From positions 364,896 through 428,895 of the forward strand of contig NW_019173945.1 of assembly GCF_001642475.1 (NCBI RefSeq): a stretch of DNA of 64,000 bases, in the 5' to 3' direction. Shown one piece after another: positions 8,965 through 20,445 of the stretch (the first letter of the stretch is position 1; each line of letters opens with the position of its first letter). Made by a program: the position numbers and the translations under genes. Below the pieces are notes generated by a model. It was not told where the DNA came from. It did no database searches and saw nothing but the letters and a program-made list of their open reading frames with translations. The DNA comes from Fonsecaea monophora. Lineage: Eukaryota; Ascomycota; Eurotiomycetes; Chaetothyriales; Herpotrichiellaceae.

Positions 8965-11676
8965 ATGGCTTCTACGACCACCATAAACACCTGGATGGAA
9001 GAGCTTTTGTTCTCCTTCCCGCTTCCATCCGCAATAAACGATGTACACAGATACAAAGACGATTTCATCCGCACCATCAAGCACCACAACTATGGCCGGA
9101 CGAATCAATTTGCAGTCGATGAGAAGCTTACCGGATTAGAAGAAAAGCTCCAAGTCTACAACCTCGATGATGTGGCTGCAGAGCTTTTCGCACGACGTGA
9201 GGAGCTGAAGAAAGACCACAATGACAAAAAGTGGTTGCCCGATGTTCTAGATTTTCTGCTCCATCTTTCTCACCACCCTGTCCACCATAGTCGGGTCGAG
9301 AACCTTGAGAAGTTGAGGCCTCGTTCAGAGATCCCTCTCCCATTGACGTGGGAGGAGATTGACGCGGAAGATCCGATCGATCGCCGGGATGAGATATGGA
9401 GGGTCCCGAAGTATTCTGATTCCAGCTCTGATGAGGATGAAGCTCCCCTTCCGAGCTCACCAGCTTCATCAGTCAAGTCCAAGCACGAGGCCACAGACTA
9501 CACGATTGGAGAGAGAGTGTTGGAAACGTCTGTGGCCCAAGAGCCAGCGAAATTAGAAGCTGCACAATTTTGGCGCAGATCTGGACCTGTTGTGACAGTG
9601 ACAGAGACCCAAGCTGTGCGGGAAGTTCTTTTTATGCTCACAGGAATTCCGACCTCCCTTTTCACTATTACCGATCACGGTATTCGGCCCAATGCACGAT
9701 ACTGTTTGGCTCATCTAGGAAGGACAACTTCGAGGTCCTTGCTAGAGGAGGCAGCTCGGCTCGGCTCCAACATTGATTTTGTTCGCCAATGGCTGCGCAT
9801 ACCGCAGGATTCGGTCGTCATGCAATTTATCCAGAGCGCAATCAGCAGGATCATGACCACTTTCGAATTTGCCATATCCAAGGAACAAGGTGCCATCCTA
9901 CACCAATCTTCGCCAGCAGGTGTGATCACTCTGCTTCGGACGTTACAGAAAGTCGAGGAGACAAGTCAATCGTTGAAGGCTGTGAGCACCATTGTGCCTT
10001 ATTTCACTTCGAATGACCAGATAGCCGCACTCAACACCATCTATAGTCATTTGGACACAGCACACAGCTGCTCAAACGCTGTCGAAGTGGAGACTTACCT
10101 CCATCTTTTCCTGTCTTCCCTCTCGCTCTACTCGAAACCTATCGATTTATGGCTGCTCACCGGCAAGATCGAGTCCACAAACCCATTCTTTGTCTCCGAG
10201 AACAACAGGAAACCGCGAATGCCGAGCACCTTGTGGCACGATTGGTTCACCCTGGCTGCTATGGAAGACCGGTTGATCCCAATATTCCTGCAGAAGTTTG
10301 CTGAAAAGATCTTCACAATCGGCAAAACTGCTGCCTTCCTAGATCATCTTGGACGAGCCGCCCCAAACAACGGCAACGGTCCTTTCGGAATCGCGGCTGC
10401 GGCAATGGAGACAGCACATCTGGTAACAAGATCACCATTGCCCTTTTCGGCAACGTTCGAAATGATCCTCGGGCGTCATCTCAGTGCCCTACTCGACACT
10501 TTCACCACCGCTCTCAGGAACAGCCTAGAGACCAGCTGTGGCCTAACCAGATTTCTCGACGCACTTGACTATCTCTATCTTGCGAAAGACGGTGTCCTCC
10601 TTGATAGCATTGAAAGCAAGATGTTCGACCAGATAGATCGTTGCTTAGAAATGTGGAACGACCGCTTTCTTCTCTCAGATCTCCTGGCGGAAGCATTTCA
10701 GTCCTCTGAATGTGTCGACGTTGATGCAATCACAGTCCAGGCGGAATATACCTCTTCTCGAAGCATGGAAAATCGACGCCGCTCTGTCAAGATCCTCGCT
10801 GCTGTGTCCGTTTCATATCACGTCAGCTGGCCGATTGCTAATATCATCCCCCAGACTTCCACAGTCTCCTATCAACGTGTGGCTCTGATGTTAAATCAAG
10901 TCCGACGCGCCAAATCCTTGCTTGAGAGTCGAGCGTACTTTCACGTTCAACACATGCCTTTGCCCTTTGAGGACCTCAGCGAACACAGGCTTGCGCGAAT
11001 GGTGTGCTGGCAACTGTCTCATTTTACTACTACCCTCTATAGCCATCTTACAAGCTGCACAGTCCTGCCTTTTACCATGATCATGCGCGAACGCCTGTAT
11101 TGCTCCTCGACCAGGAGTCTTGACGATATGATAGCGATACACACCCACTATATTACCGTGTTGGAACATGCATGCCTGAGCAGCAAACGAATCAAACCTC
11201 TACGTGATGCACTTGTTATAATCCTCGACCTATGCATACGATTCACCGATCTTGTGACCTCACCGTCAACCAATACTGAGGTGCGACCGGCTTCCGGAGA
11301 CGTGCATGGGGATTTCGAGGCGAGCAGCTTTATCTCTGCGCGCAGTCAGAGAAGACGTCGAGGAAAGAGACATGACGAGGAGTATTCCTCCTCGGACGAC
11401 GACGATGCTAGCATGGGAGAGGGCTACTCGACGTTCGTCCTTGAACAAGACACATCTCTCATCGAAGAGATCATCAAGGTGAGAGAAGCGTTCAAGAAAC
11501 AGGTCAAATTCTTGATCGCGGGCTTGAGAGCCGTGGCTAGGAGTTCGACGTCGACCTCAACACAGGCACACAGACAGGAACACGTCCAGCAGGGATGGGA
11601 AGTGGGCGAGAACTTTGAACTGTTAGCCGACTCGTTGGAAGGGGTCTTTCCTGTTAGCAGAAGGTTCGGTTTTTGA
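8965..11676 (+). CDS. Gamma-tubulin complex component 5 (Mod21/GCP5-like)
   Basis: Single-exon 903-aa protein of the Spc97/Spc98 (GCP) family. GCP5 is a non-core subunit of the gamma-tubulin ring complex, which nucleates microtubules at spindle pole bodies and septa. The N-terminal block KKWLPDVLDFLLHLSHHPV, followed by LPLTWEEIDAEDPID and an acidic YSDSSSDEDEA stretch, is typical of fungal GCP5/Mod21. The core is largely helical (GRIP1/GRIP2-like), with SPAGVITLLRTLQKVEE in the first half and a late acidic, low-complexity insert RRRGKRHDEEYSSSDDDD. Start MASTTTINTW is the first ATG in frame. Length is within the family range. It could be confused with GCP6, but the N-terminal motifs favour GCP5. 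Confidence 0.8.
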   Translation: MASTTTINTWMEELLFSFPLPSAINDVHRYKDDFIRTIKHHNYGRTNQFAVDEKLTGLEEKLQVYNLDDVAAELFARREELKKDHNDKKWLPDVLDFLLHLSHHPVHHSRVENLEKLRPRSEIPLPLTWEEIDAEDPIDRRDEIWRVPKYSDSSSDEDEAPLPSSPASSVKSKHEATDYTIGERVLETSVAQEPAKLEAAQFWRRSGPVVTVTETQAVREVLFMLTGIPTSLFTITDHGIRPNARYCLAHLGRTTSRSLLEEAARLGSNIDFVRQWLRIPQDSVVMQFIQSAISRIMTTFEFAISKEQGAILHQSSPAGVITLLRTLQKVEETSQSLKAVSTIVPYFTSNDQIAALNTIYSHLDTAHSCSNAVEVETYLHLFLSSLSLYSKPIDLWLLTGKIESTNPFFVSENNRKPRMPSTLWHDWFTLAAMEDRLIPIFLQKFAEKIFTIGKTAAFLDHLGRAAPNNGNGPFGIAAAAMETAHLVTRSPLPFSATFEMILGRHLSALLDTFTTALRNSLETSCGLTRFLDALDYLYLAKDGVLLDSIESKMFDQIDRCLEMWNDRFLLSDLLAEAFQSSECVDVDAITVQAEYTSSRSMENRRRSVKILAAVSVSYHVSWPIANIIPQTSTVSYQRVALMLNQVRRAKSLLESRAYFHVQHMPLPFEDLSEHRLARMVCWQLSHFTTTLYSHLTSCTVLPFTMIMRERLYCSSTRSLDDMIAIHTHYITVLEHACLSSKRIKPLRDALVIILDLCIRFTDLVTSPSTNTEVRPASGDVHGDFEASSFISARSQRRRRGKRHDEEYSSSDDDDASMGEGYSTFVLEQDTSLIEEIIKVREAFKKQVKFLIAGLRAVARSSTSTSTQAHRQEHVQQGWEVGENFELLADSLEGVFPVSRRFGF

Positions 11677-11889
11677 ACGGGCTTCATATCCGAAATTGGT
11701 CGAACTTGAACCGTCGAGCAACTACAGAAGCCCTAGGGGTATTTCATCGGCTCTGCTATCCAGGACTGCTCTGAATATTACTTTTTTTCCTTTTCTTGCC
11801 CTTATTCTTACAACCGCTTCGTATCCATACGAATATTTGCTCATTGTCCATCCCTCATTCCCCTTAGCGGCCACAGCCGGAAATGGGTT

Positions 11890-12944
11890 TCATGATGTTC
11901 TCCGCCACTTCGTTTCCTCTGCATCTTTTGCGCCGGATGTATCACCATTGCCTTGCTCGGTGTCTTGCCTCGGCCGAACAGTGCCAGCTCCAGGGCCCAA
12001 AGGTTCGTCGGCCCCTGGTCCGTCTTGGTCACCGCGTTCCTCGTCTGCCTCCTCTTGATCGTCACCGCCAATCCAGTTGCCCTCTTCGTCGAAGTATTCG
12101 TGCATGTTCTCTGCCGTGATCCACCCCCCGCTTCCCGGCATCGCTGGTGGCAATCCGCCGTCGGTACTGCCTGGGAAAGCCAGCCCCGCGCGAAACAAAC
12201 GGCTTCCACCTTCATCACCCTCTTCCTCGTCTCCCACAGGGTCGGGATGCAGATTAGAGCAAGTGGAGAGGGCGTTGAACATGGCCACAACAGGCGTCTG
12301 TTCAGGCTTGTCTTCTCCCTCAAGACCATCCTCGGCCGTCCCTGAGCCTGTTGAGGCGACTTGTGGTGGAGCAGAGGCGGTCGGGATCACCGTGACAGAT
12401 ATAGAGTCGGGCTCTGCGTCTTCGTCTTGCGCAGCTACCTCTGACGAGGGGAACGAAACTACCTGCATGTAGAGACCTTGCTGTTCGCTGGGCGAGGGTT
12501 GCGGCAGAGATTGGATTGCGTGGAGAGAAATGGAGGGGTATGGGATCGAGAGGCCTGCATTTGCATCATTGGAGTAGAGGAAAAGTTTACTGTCAATGTC
12601 AGTTTGATGTTGCGCAAAGATCTCAGTTGTCCAACTCACTCTGAAGTCACCCAGACATCCACATTCTCGACGACTTTTTGCTTTCCCCTCGCTTCAGAAT
12701 CCCCATTTGGCTCGGCGCCATTGGCTCCTGTTTGCTGAGGTTGCCCTTGGGAGCCTAAGTGTTGCAGCAGAGGCGCGAATGCTGGGACGGAGCGGGCTTC
12801 GTGTTCTAGGACGATCAGTTTGCTGCGGTCGCTGTAGTAGTGTAGGACGGGCGGCCCATTGTAGAAAGAAGCGGGCGTCGCAGACTGGTGCTCTATGAGA
12901 GGCACGAATGATGAGGCCTTGGGTGGCTCACGAAGGATCTCCAT
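11890..12944 (-). CDS. Methylosome subunit pICln (ICln/Voldacs family)
   Basis: ICln is a cytosolic chaperone that binds Sm proteins and the PRMT5 methylosome during snRNP assembly; the family is also named for volume regulation. Two exons on the minus strand: 12944-12640 and 12589-11890, with a 50-nt intron (GTGAGT...GACAG, phase 2), giving 334 aa. The start MEILREPPKASSFVPL is chosen because fungal homologues begin this way; the frame is open 46 codons further upstream. A PH-like fold is marked by FYNGPPVLHYYSDR and, across the junction, DKLFLYSNDANAGLSIPYPS and ISLHAIQSLP. The C-terminal half is acidic and low-complexity with WITAENMHEYFDEEGNW, and ends ETKWRRTS. The 3' end faces GCP5, 213 bp away. 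Confidence 0.85.
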
Positions 12945-13289
12945 GGTGCGCTGTTGTGCAAAGGGAAAGCTATGCTGGTGTTCTGTCTTGACTGTAGCAC
13001 TTTGGAAATGGGAAATTTTCTGGCCGTTGGCGGGGATCTTTTTTCCCTGCCGTCTCGCCGTGCCTGAATTCAAGAATGACATTGTGCCTGCGGCAAGGCC
13101 GGGGTAAAAGCCTCGCGTAGATGTGGATCCACCTGGCCGCGCAAACAGGCCAACTCAAAGATTCGATTCGATCCATCCCATCCATCACATTTGTTTCTTT
13201 TTCTCCCCTTAGGATTGTTATCTGCCATTCTCCAGCTTGTCCGGTACGAGTTCTGTATCATGGCTGATGGCTAACAGCCTTTGTTCAAC
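12945..13289. other. Intergenic, divergent ICln/KTR
   Basis: 345 bp between divergent start codons. It must carry both promoters. No distinct motif was recognised. Confidence 0.5.
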
Positions 13290-14603
13290 ATGGCCGTCGC
13301 AAAGCCCGTGCGGTTCCTAGGGGCGCTGTCCGTGGTTCTGGTCTTCTTCGTCATTTATCAGTACCTGCGCCCGGTCCAAACTATTCAACCGCCCGGTACC
13401 GTGGTTGGCAATGGCGAAAAGATTGAGAACTGGGAGCAGGATCCTCTGCTAGAGCGTGTGTATTCTCTCTCGGAATCAATGCGACGACGCTAACATCCAT
13501 CTCAGCAATCGGCGAGCCTCCCGAACCACTTTGGCGACACACCGAACACGACTATACCCCCGACAGCCTCAACTCAGCGCGCATCAATGCCACACTCCTA
13601 TCTCTCGTCCGCAATGAAGAACTCAATGAACTTCTCCCGACCATGAGGCAGCTCGAAGAGACGTGGAACTCCAAGTTCAACTATCCGTGGACATTCTTCA
13701 ACGATGTCCCTTTTACCGAAGAATTCAAAGAAGCCACACAGGCTGTCACAAAGGCCAAGTGTGCCTACCATGTCATTCCGAAAGAGCACTGGGAAATGCC
13801 TTCCTGGGTCAGCCAGGAACTTTATGAAGAGTCAGCCGAGATTCTGAAAGAGAACGACGTCCAGTATGCCGGAATGATCTCATATCACAAGATGTGTCGA
13901 TGGAACAGCGGCATGTTCTACCGCCATCCAGCCCTCGAACATACCCAATACTATTGGCGCGTGGAGCCGAAAGTCAAGTTCTTCTGCCAGGTCGACTACG
14001 ATGTCTTCCGCTATATGCAGGACCATAATAAGACCTATGGGTTTAATATCAATCTGTTTGACTCGCCGGAATCTATCCCATCCTTATGGCCAGAGACCAT
14101 CAAGTTCCTGGCTGCCCACCCAGAGTATCTCCACAAGAACAACGCCATGGCGTGGCTGGTGGACAACACTCGCAGACCAGAAAATAACATCAAGGCACAT
14201 GGGTACAGTACCTGCCACTTCTGGTCCAATTTCGAAATCGCCGACCTGTCGTTCTGGAGGAGTCAAATCTACGAAGACTATTTCACTCACCTGGACCGGA
14301 CAGGTGGGTTCTTTTATGAAAGATGGGGCGATGCACCTGTCCACAGCATTGCACTGGGCCTTTTCGAGGACGCCAGCAAGATCCACTGGTAAGGCAGATC
14401 CAACTTTCACGAGATGAGACCTGAAATGGAGACTGACAGACAACAGGTTCAAGGATATCGGATACAACCATGTCCCATTCTACAATTGCCCCAACTCACC
14501 TAAGTGCAGTGGGTGCACACCCGGCCAGTTTTACGGCGGGGAACCTTGGCTGCAACGAGAAGACTGTCGGCCGCTATGGTTCAAATATGTTGGTATGGGG
14601 TGA
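13290..14603 (+). CDS. KTR/KRE2-family alpha-1,2-mannosyltransferase
   Basis: Golgi type II membrane enzyme (GT15) that adds alpha-1,2-mannose from GDP-mannose to N- or O-glycans. Three exons: 13290-13455, 13506-14388 and 14447-14603, with GT/AG junctions in phases 1 and 2, for 401 aa. The start MAVAKPVRF precedes one signal-anchor helix, FLGALSVVLVFFVIYQYL. The stem is followed by the catalytic domain: INATLLSLVRNEEL, NYPWTFFNDVPFTEEF, CRWNSGMFYRHPAL, YYWRVEPKVKFFCQVDYDVF and FYERWGDAPVHSIALGLF. After the last intron the Cys-rich end YNCPNSPKCSGCTPGQF matches the family. Length is normal for Ktr/Kre2. Which KTR subgroup (Ktr1, Ktr4, Kre2) cannot be read directly. Confidence 0.93.
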
Positions 14604-15816
14604 ACAAGAGGTCGGGTCATCTTGGATCACGCAACCAGATAACTGGGGCATTCCACACCTATTTGTATATGGGACACCATTGCTGTAGACGTGCCGAGGC
14701 CTGGGTTTCACTTTTTGTACTAGGCATATTAGGTCTGGTGATCTGCAACATGTACTGTACCCTGGAAGAACGTATTAGCTGGTCTAGATTCCCCAACCAT
14801 TTTTGCATGCATGGTGAGATCCTTCGCTTGTCATATCGTTCCTGTCCTTGAGAGCTGTGCATAAACGTGCGGACGGAGGACCCTAACCTCCGCACCGGCG
14901 GTGGTGGCCTTGAAGTTATTGTGGCGGAGATAAGCATTGGGATGGGAATAGTTAAGAACCGTGGCGTTGAAGCTTGGAGGGGGGGCGTCCGACTCGGGCT
15001 TTTCTCTAGGTGCCACCAAGGGCGATTGGGGGTGCTTACTTGAGCGCCGGGCGAGCTTGGCAGTGCCTAGGACGCCACGAAGCACCCAATACAGTCAATG
15101 TCGGTGCGGCCATGTACGGGAAGACTCCGTGGGGAAGAGTCTCCCCAATCCCTAGCATCCACACACCTTCTTCCTCCTCACCAATCTCTCCCTCTCTTCC
15201 CCAGGGTGGCGTCGAGGAACAGAAAGAATACGGGGTATGATATCAAAGAGGGCTTCACAGACTCTCGCCTTCTCCAATACTTGCGCCGTGGTGATTGTAT
15301 CTGCCGACGGAAGTCCCGCTATTCCGTCAAATATGCACTGATCACCGCTCAAGGTCCGGTTCGGCAGTCACATTTGTGGCCATCATGCACCTCGTCACAG
15401 ACCACATCTATCCCTGTCCCTGGCCACCGACAACTCTCACAGCTGCTCCGAACGGTGTACAACGGTGCTCCATACCGGCTCCTACTCCAGTGACGACGGA
15501 AGCGATCATGTCCAAAATTCCACTGCGACCTCGTTTTTTGCGGGGAACATCAGCTGCCACGAGTGCGAAAAGCTCGTGCTCGCTCACACCGTTGATCACT
15601 GCCGTAATGTATCCAGGGACCCAGTTCATCTGGCAGATCAACTACCATGCGCCTGGGTCAGGGTAGGGTCGAGACATCCCAATAAAAAGGGCAGGGTTCC
15701 CCCGATGTGAACCCGCTGGATTTTACTTCCCAGCTCCTCTTCCTCTCCGATCTCCCTGCTGAGTTTTGAACTGCTGTGCAATAATACCTTTAGGGCTCCG
15801 TCCCAGCCTTGCAAGC
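14604..15816. other. Intergenic between KTR and MFS genes
   Basis: About 1.2 kb with only short, unconvincing ORFs in all frames. The left part should hold the KTR 3' UTR and the right end, with CT-rich runs just before 15817, the permease promoter. No RNA gene or mobile-element signature was seen. Confidence 0.5.
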
Positions 15817-17707
15817 ATGGATTCCAAAGAGATCACCGAGAAGCCTATCGCAGGTGTCACTCCTCCGGACGCTGTACACTCAGCCTCCTCCAAAACATCA
15901 ACCAGCGATGAGAAGCCCACCGTCACCACCGCTGAAGAGATCTCCTCTGAGAAGCACAACGACATCAATGCCCACTATGACCCTTCTGCCGCCCCTCGCT
16001 ATACCAAGGAAGAGGAAAATGCTGTCATCCGCAAGCTGGACTGGCATCTGATGCCACTGATTTTTGTCCTGTACTCCCTGTCCGTCCTGGACCGCTCCAA
16101 TCTGGGCAATGCCAGAATTTCTGGAATGGAGGACGACATTGACCTCAGTGGGAAGCGGTATGACTGGTTGGGAACTGCATTTTACATCAGCTGTGAGTTT
16201 TCCCGCTTCTTCTTGCGTTTGGGCAACCACAACGACGACCCTGCGGATCAGGTCCACCGCTTGAAGCCATTGACTAACATGGTATTACACAGATATCCTC
16301 TCACAATGGACGCAAATGGGCTGGAAAGCCTTTCCACCTCATGCCTGGGTCGCCTTCGTCGTTTTCGGGTGGGGAGTGGTTTCCACTATGCAAGCAGCGT
16401 GTTCATCCTGGGCTGGTGTGATGGTTTGTCGAGTCATTCTCGCCATCTTTGAAGCTGCCTATGGCCCTGGCGTCCCGTTGTATCTCTCATTTTTCTACCC
16501 GCGCGAAAAGCTCGGTCTGCGAACCGGAATCTTCTTGAGTGGCTCTGCCGCCGCCAACGCCTACGGAAGTGCACTCGCGTACGGCATATCTCAAGCCAAG
16601 GCATCCATCGGGCCCTGGCGCATCCTGTTCATTGTTGAGGGTGCTCCTACATGTCTGCTGGCCATCGTGGCGTGGTTCTGGCTTCCAGACTCGCCCGCCC
16701 ATTGCAAGTTCCTGTCGGAGAGAGACAAGGCGATTGCAATAGATTTATCCTTGAGACAGCCTGGAGACAGGACAGGGAAGAAAGGTCTGCAGTGGAAACA
16801 GGTATTGGGCGGGTTGATGGATTATCGATGTGAGTTTTCTCCTTCTGTGAGGTTTCTGTTGCCCACTAAGAGTATTTGATGTCCCTACACATGTCCATCC
16901 CTCCACTCTCCGGGAAGCTACACAAGAGACATGCACCCTCCCACCCACCCCCTCCCTCCCTTTTGTTCTCATTGTTGCTCGATTAAAATAAAACACGGTC
17001 CTCCATTTTGCAGAGCATGATTTCAGGAAGAAAAAGGGCCAAGACTGACATACTTACTCACAGCCTACCTTCCTCCTCTGATGTACTTCGGCTGCAATGT
17101 CTGTTTCGCCTCTCTACCGCTCTTCGTCCCAACCATCATCAGCGAAATGGGTGCCTTCTCCACCATCCAATCCAACGGCCTCTCGGCTCCACCATATGTA
17201 TTCTGCTTCCTCGCAATTTGCGGCACAGCCTTTATCTCTGACCGCCTGAACATGCGTGGCATTTTCGTCGCCATCCCTGCATTGATTGCTGCGATCGGGT
17301 ACATCATTCTGGGCACTACCTCAGGGGTGGCACCGAGGTATTTCGGCCTTTTCCTGGCCGTCCTCATCTTTGTCTCGGTGGCAATGACGTTGACATGGGT
17401 TGGCAACACCCATGCCACGGACAGTAAGCGCGCTGTAGCGTTAGCTATCCTGGCGACGGGTGGTCAGTGTGGTCCCGTATTGGGCACAAACATCTTCCCC
17501 AAGAGCGACGCTCCTTATTACCGCAAGGGCATGTGGATCTCGTGTGGTGCGTGCCTGATCGTGGTGGTCACCAGCGTGATGCAGATGGGACTGCTGATCC
17601 AAGCCAACCGGAAGCGGGACAAGAAGTACGGCCGCGATAGGGAGACCGTGCACCTCGAGGAGCCCGGTGAGTTTGGCGATGACAAGCAGTTTAGATACGT
17701 GGTTTAA
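15817..17707 (+). CDS. MFS permease, Dal5/ACS (anion:cation symporter) type
   Basis: Twelve-helix plasma-membrane transporter of the allantoate permease (Dal5/TNA1) group, whose members import organic acids, vitamins or amides. Three exons: 15817-16192, 16293-16829 and 17064-17707, summing to 1557 nt (518 aa). Family marks are AVIRKLDWHLMPL, then LDRSNLGNAR (residues 91-100), the YDWLGTAFYISYIL junction, PPHAWVAFVVFGWG, CRVILAIFEA and YPREKLGLRTGIFLSG. The last exon carries PPLMYFGCNVCFASLPLFVP, FISDRLNMRG and WVGNTHATDSKRAVALA. The second intron is 234 nt, long for this window; using the nearer acceptor (TTTTGCAG) would create an in-frame TAG, so the TTACTCACAG acceptor is chosen. The substrate cannot be predicted. 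Confidence 0.88.
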
Positions 17708-18345
17708 AAGGCAGGGGTGTGAGGAGATGGTCATTTGCAAGAATGAACTTGACTACGGAGCATTCAAGAGTTCTCAGGAGGGAACAGGTGAAGATGGGGA
17801 GGGTAAGGGCAAGTCGTCGTCACCGGTACACTGGAGACGTGACTGTTGTGTGCCACTTTGAGGGATTCAATGAGTCTGAAACCCCCAAACCACTATAATT
17901 TAAACAGTGATTGATCTGAACAGTCACGACAACAAGGTCCGCAAGAACTATGACATTCACTGCAAATGTTGCGATCCTAATAATTGAAATAAGCCTACAT
18001 GCCTCATTGTCGCTTGTACAAGTAGCCTACAGTACTCGCCGGCCGCGCCTGCCCATACTGATGTACGAGGTACGTACTTCGTACTCAGTATTGTGTATCT
18101 GAAATTGTTGCTCGTCCAGTTCGACCTATGGTTCAGGCGGCAAGTTGGGCTAGCCGCTTCGGGCATGGTCCTAGTCTGCACGCCGCTATTACTTTTAACG
18201 GATGATAAGAAGTCTGATACGAACTATTCTTCATCTGTTCCGTCACGCTTCAACAAACGTCGCGCTGTCCCTCGGATTTCCGTAGGCCGGGTCACTCACG
18301 GTTGGCCGTGTGTTCTAGCGGTATCGGTATCTGTTCGGAAACAAA
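17708..18345. other. Intergenic, no recognisable content
   Basis: 638 bp after the permease stop. No conserved ORF, RNA gene or clear repeat was seen. Confidence 0.5.
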
Positions 18346-18744
18346 ATGACACGAGGTTCTCAGTCCTTTGATTATCAATTTCCCCCTGTTGAAATAGGTT
18401 CCAACGGCACGCGGTTTCATCCTCCAAATGAGCTTGAGACCCCCGACTCCCTCTTCACACCTGGGCATCCGTTCGCTGCTACCATACCGTGGCTCCGCTG
18501 GCTTCGCCGCGCAAATAACCGCGAGTGCTTTATTTTTGCTGACGGCGCTTGCCTTGGGAATGGCACTGACCAAGCAAGGGCTGGCTGTGCGTTCGTCTTC
18601 CACCCTAGTACCACGAACTCTCCCGCCGGGCATACGTCGTTCAGACTAGAGCTCAATGGCCCACAACGGACGCGGGAGCCGCAAACAAGCAATCGTGCCG
18701 AGCTACGAGCCAAGGGGGACGGTCAAGGGCGGGGTATTGTGTGA
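18346..18744 (+). pseudogene. Truncated RNase H-like protein relic
   Basis: The 132-codon frame begins at an ATG and has the N-terminal half of a fungal RNase H-fold protein: LFTPGHPFAATIPWLRWLRR leads into FIFADGACLGNG, which holds the first catalytic Asp of the fold. It continues RAGCAFVF and then QTSNRAELRA, with the second acidic residue. At that point the expected continuation (a helix, then the ATDSxYV strand with the third acid) is replaced by KGDGQGRGIV and a stop. Downstream DNA to about 18930 may hold weak remnants in shifted frames. The fold therefore cannot be completed in this frame, suggesting a broken gene. An unrecognised intron or an assembly indel are alternatives. Confidence 0.55.
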
Positions 18745-19728
18745 GAACAAAGTCCTCCCCGTAGTGGTCCATGAAAGAAAAGGCTCGAACAGATAGATAG
18801 ACAGACAGACGACGGATCGCCATTCTCAAAACTCGTGTGGTGCGCGCATTGGCGCTGGCGTGATACCGCAACATTACCTCGTTTAGCACTCAGGGTGGCG
18901 CAGATGAAATACATAGTATCCACGAGTCCTTGTAAAGAGGAACTTCGATTTTATCGGGTTCCAGGTTCCACCCTTGGACCCTCGACCTTGAACCTTGCAC
19001 CTCAGCCGCACGGTGGCATAGGTGCACCTCGCCTCGCTGAATAGATCCTGATAGATATCACCATTTTTGAGACCGTCGCCACCGTGGACTTTTACAGTTT
19101 TCTTCCTCCGTATTGGCCCGAGTCTGCGTTGAGCTGGACAAGTCGTCAACGTTGAGGATTTAGAGGGATTATCCGTCAGCGTCGTTGTGGCTTTCTTGGT
19201 GATCGAAAGAGGGGGGGGTCAGAGGAACCAGTCTGGAAGCTGGCGGCGGGTGTCAGTGGAAGTTTTGTTGTTGAATCTCCTCTAACTGGGGAACGAGGGT
19301 ATCTCAAAAATCTCAAAACGACGGAAATGGCTCTAGATGCTGTCGTTAGTAGCTTCGACCAAAGGAAACGAGGCCCCTTGCTCAATGACGGTGATGTTCC
19401 ATCGGCGTAGAAACTCGGGCAACCTCCTCTTCTGTTGTAGAAACCAATTTCAAATTTGAGGAGAAAAGTAAAAGCGAAAAAGACATAATGAGTCTCTCAA
19501 CCCCGACATGATCGTCTTTGAAACTGTACAAGTTTTACTACATCGTAGGTAGTCTCTGAAGATGTTGCGCGCGAAGCTAATGAAGGGATACAGGTGCGAG
19601 TCCCCTCATTCTGGCTTCCTCTGGTCCGAAACACACCCTGCGACTCTCCTATTCCATTTTCCCAACCACCAATGCACAAGCTTTATGACCAGCTCTTCCC
19701 CTTTTCTTTCCATCTTTCACAATATCGC
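18745..19728. other. Intergenic with possible RNase H remnants
   Basis: About 1 kb. The left 200 bp may be decayed 3' sequence of the RNase H relic. A short AGAT/AGAC microsatellite lies at 18791-18810. The right end is the 3' flank of the COX6 gene. Nothing else was recognised. Confidence 0.45.
18791..18810. repeat. AGAT/AGAC microsatellite
   Basis: Short compound tetranucleotide run, AGATAGATAG followed by ACAGACAGAC, lying just after the RNase H relic. Confidence 0.7.
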
Positions 19729-20445
19729 CTATGGGTTGTGGTATGGGCTGTCACTGTTTTCGGGATAGAGGTCTTCTTTCAGGTTAATGCCGAGCTCTTC
19801 GCGCAGAGGTTTCAGCTCCTCTAGGTATTCCTGATATTGTTGAATGTTCTCGACCTTTGCCTTGATGCCTGTTATTGCGAATATTAGACCCGACTGCCTT
19901 CTCGAAAGAAATTCTCCGCAACGGACCTTCAAATATTCTCACAGCAGTAGGGAAATCGTTGACACGTCTGGCAGCTTTCAAAGCAGCTGTCACAACCCCG
20001 GGAGAAGGGACGAGATCGTAGGCAAAGGCATTGTTGAGGTTTCGCTGTTTATCTAGATTAGACCAAACAATATATAATTCAGAGCTTGCCATTCTTACCT
20101 GAAGCTCAAAGACATCCTGCACAGCATCGAATTCCTTCTCATATCTGTAACAGAACTCGTCAGCCAAGCTCTTACAGCCAATGTGTTTTGCAGCAGCACC
20201 AAATAGTGCTTCGACGACCAGTGTACCCCAGACCAAGCTCCATCGGGATCGTACCTCGCAGAGAATTCTTCGAACGTTTCGTCTTCGTGGCCGGCGCTTC
20301 TTTGGATGGCCGAAGAGCTGAACGGGGACCTTGCGGAAAACGATTGAGTGACAGCTGGAGCTCTCTTGAATGACCGGGTGCAGGGTCTGAGGAAGGCGGA
20401 AGTGGCGGGACGAGCTGTGAGACGAAACATGGCGAGAGAAGCCAT
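19729..20445 (-). CDS. COX6: Cytochrome c oxidase subunit 6 (COX5A homologue)
   Basis: Nuclear-encoded subunit of respiratory complex IV on the matrix side of the inner mitochondrial membrane. Four minus-strand exons: 20445-20255, 20144-20099, 20044-19927 and 19868-19729; all GT/AG, total 495 nt (164 aa). The N-terminus (MASLAMFRLTARPATSAFLR) is rich in Arg, Ser and Ala as a mitochondrial presequence. The mature part reads ETFEEFSARYEKEFDAVQDV, then FELQRNLNNAFAYDLVPSPG, AALKAARRVNDFPTAVRIFE, GIKAKVENIQQYQEYLEEL and ends YPENSDSPYHNP. These are the conserved COX5A/Cox6 blocks. The gene is split so finely that each exon sits in a separate short ORF. Confidence 0.95.

Noticed and set aside
15295..15666. 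123-codon plus and 77-codon minus ORFs between KTR and MFS genes
   Set aside because: No motif or splice structure; both are probably random.
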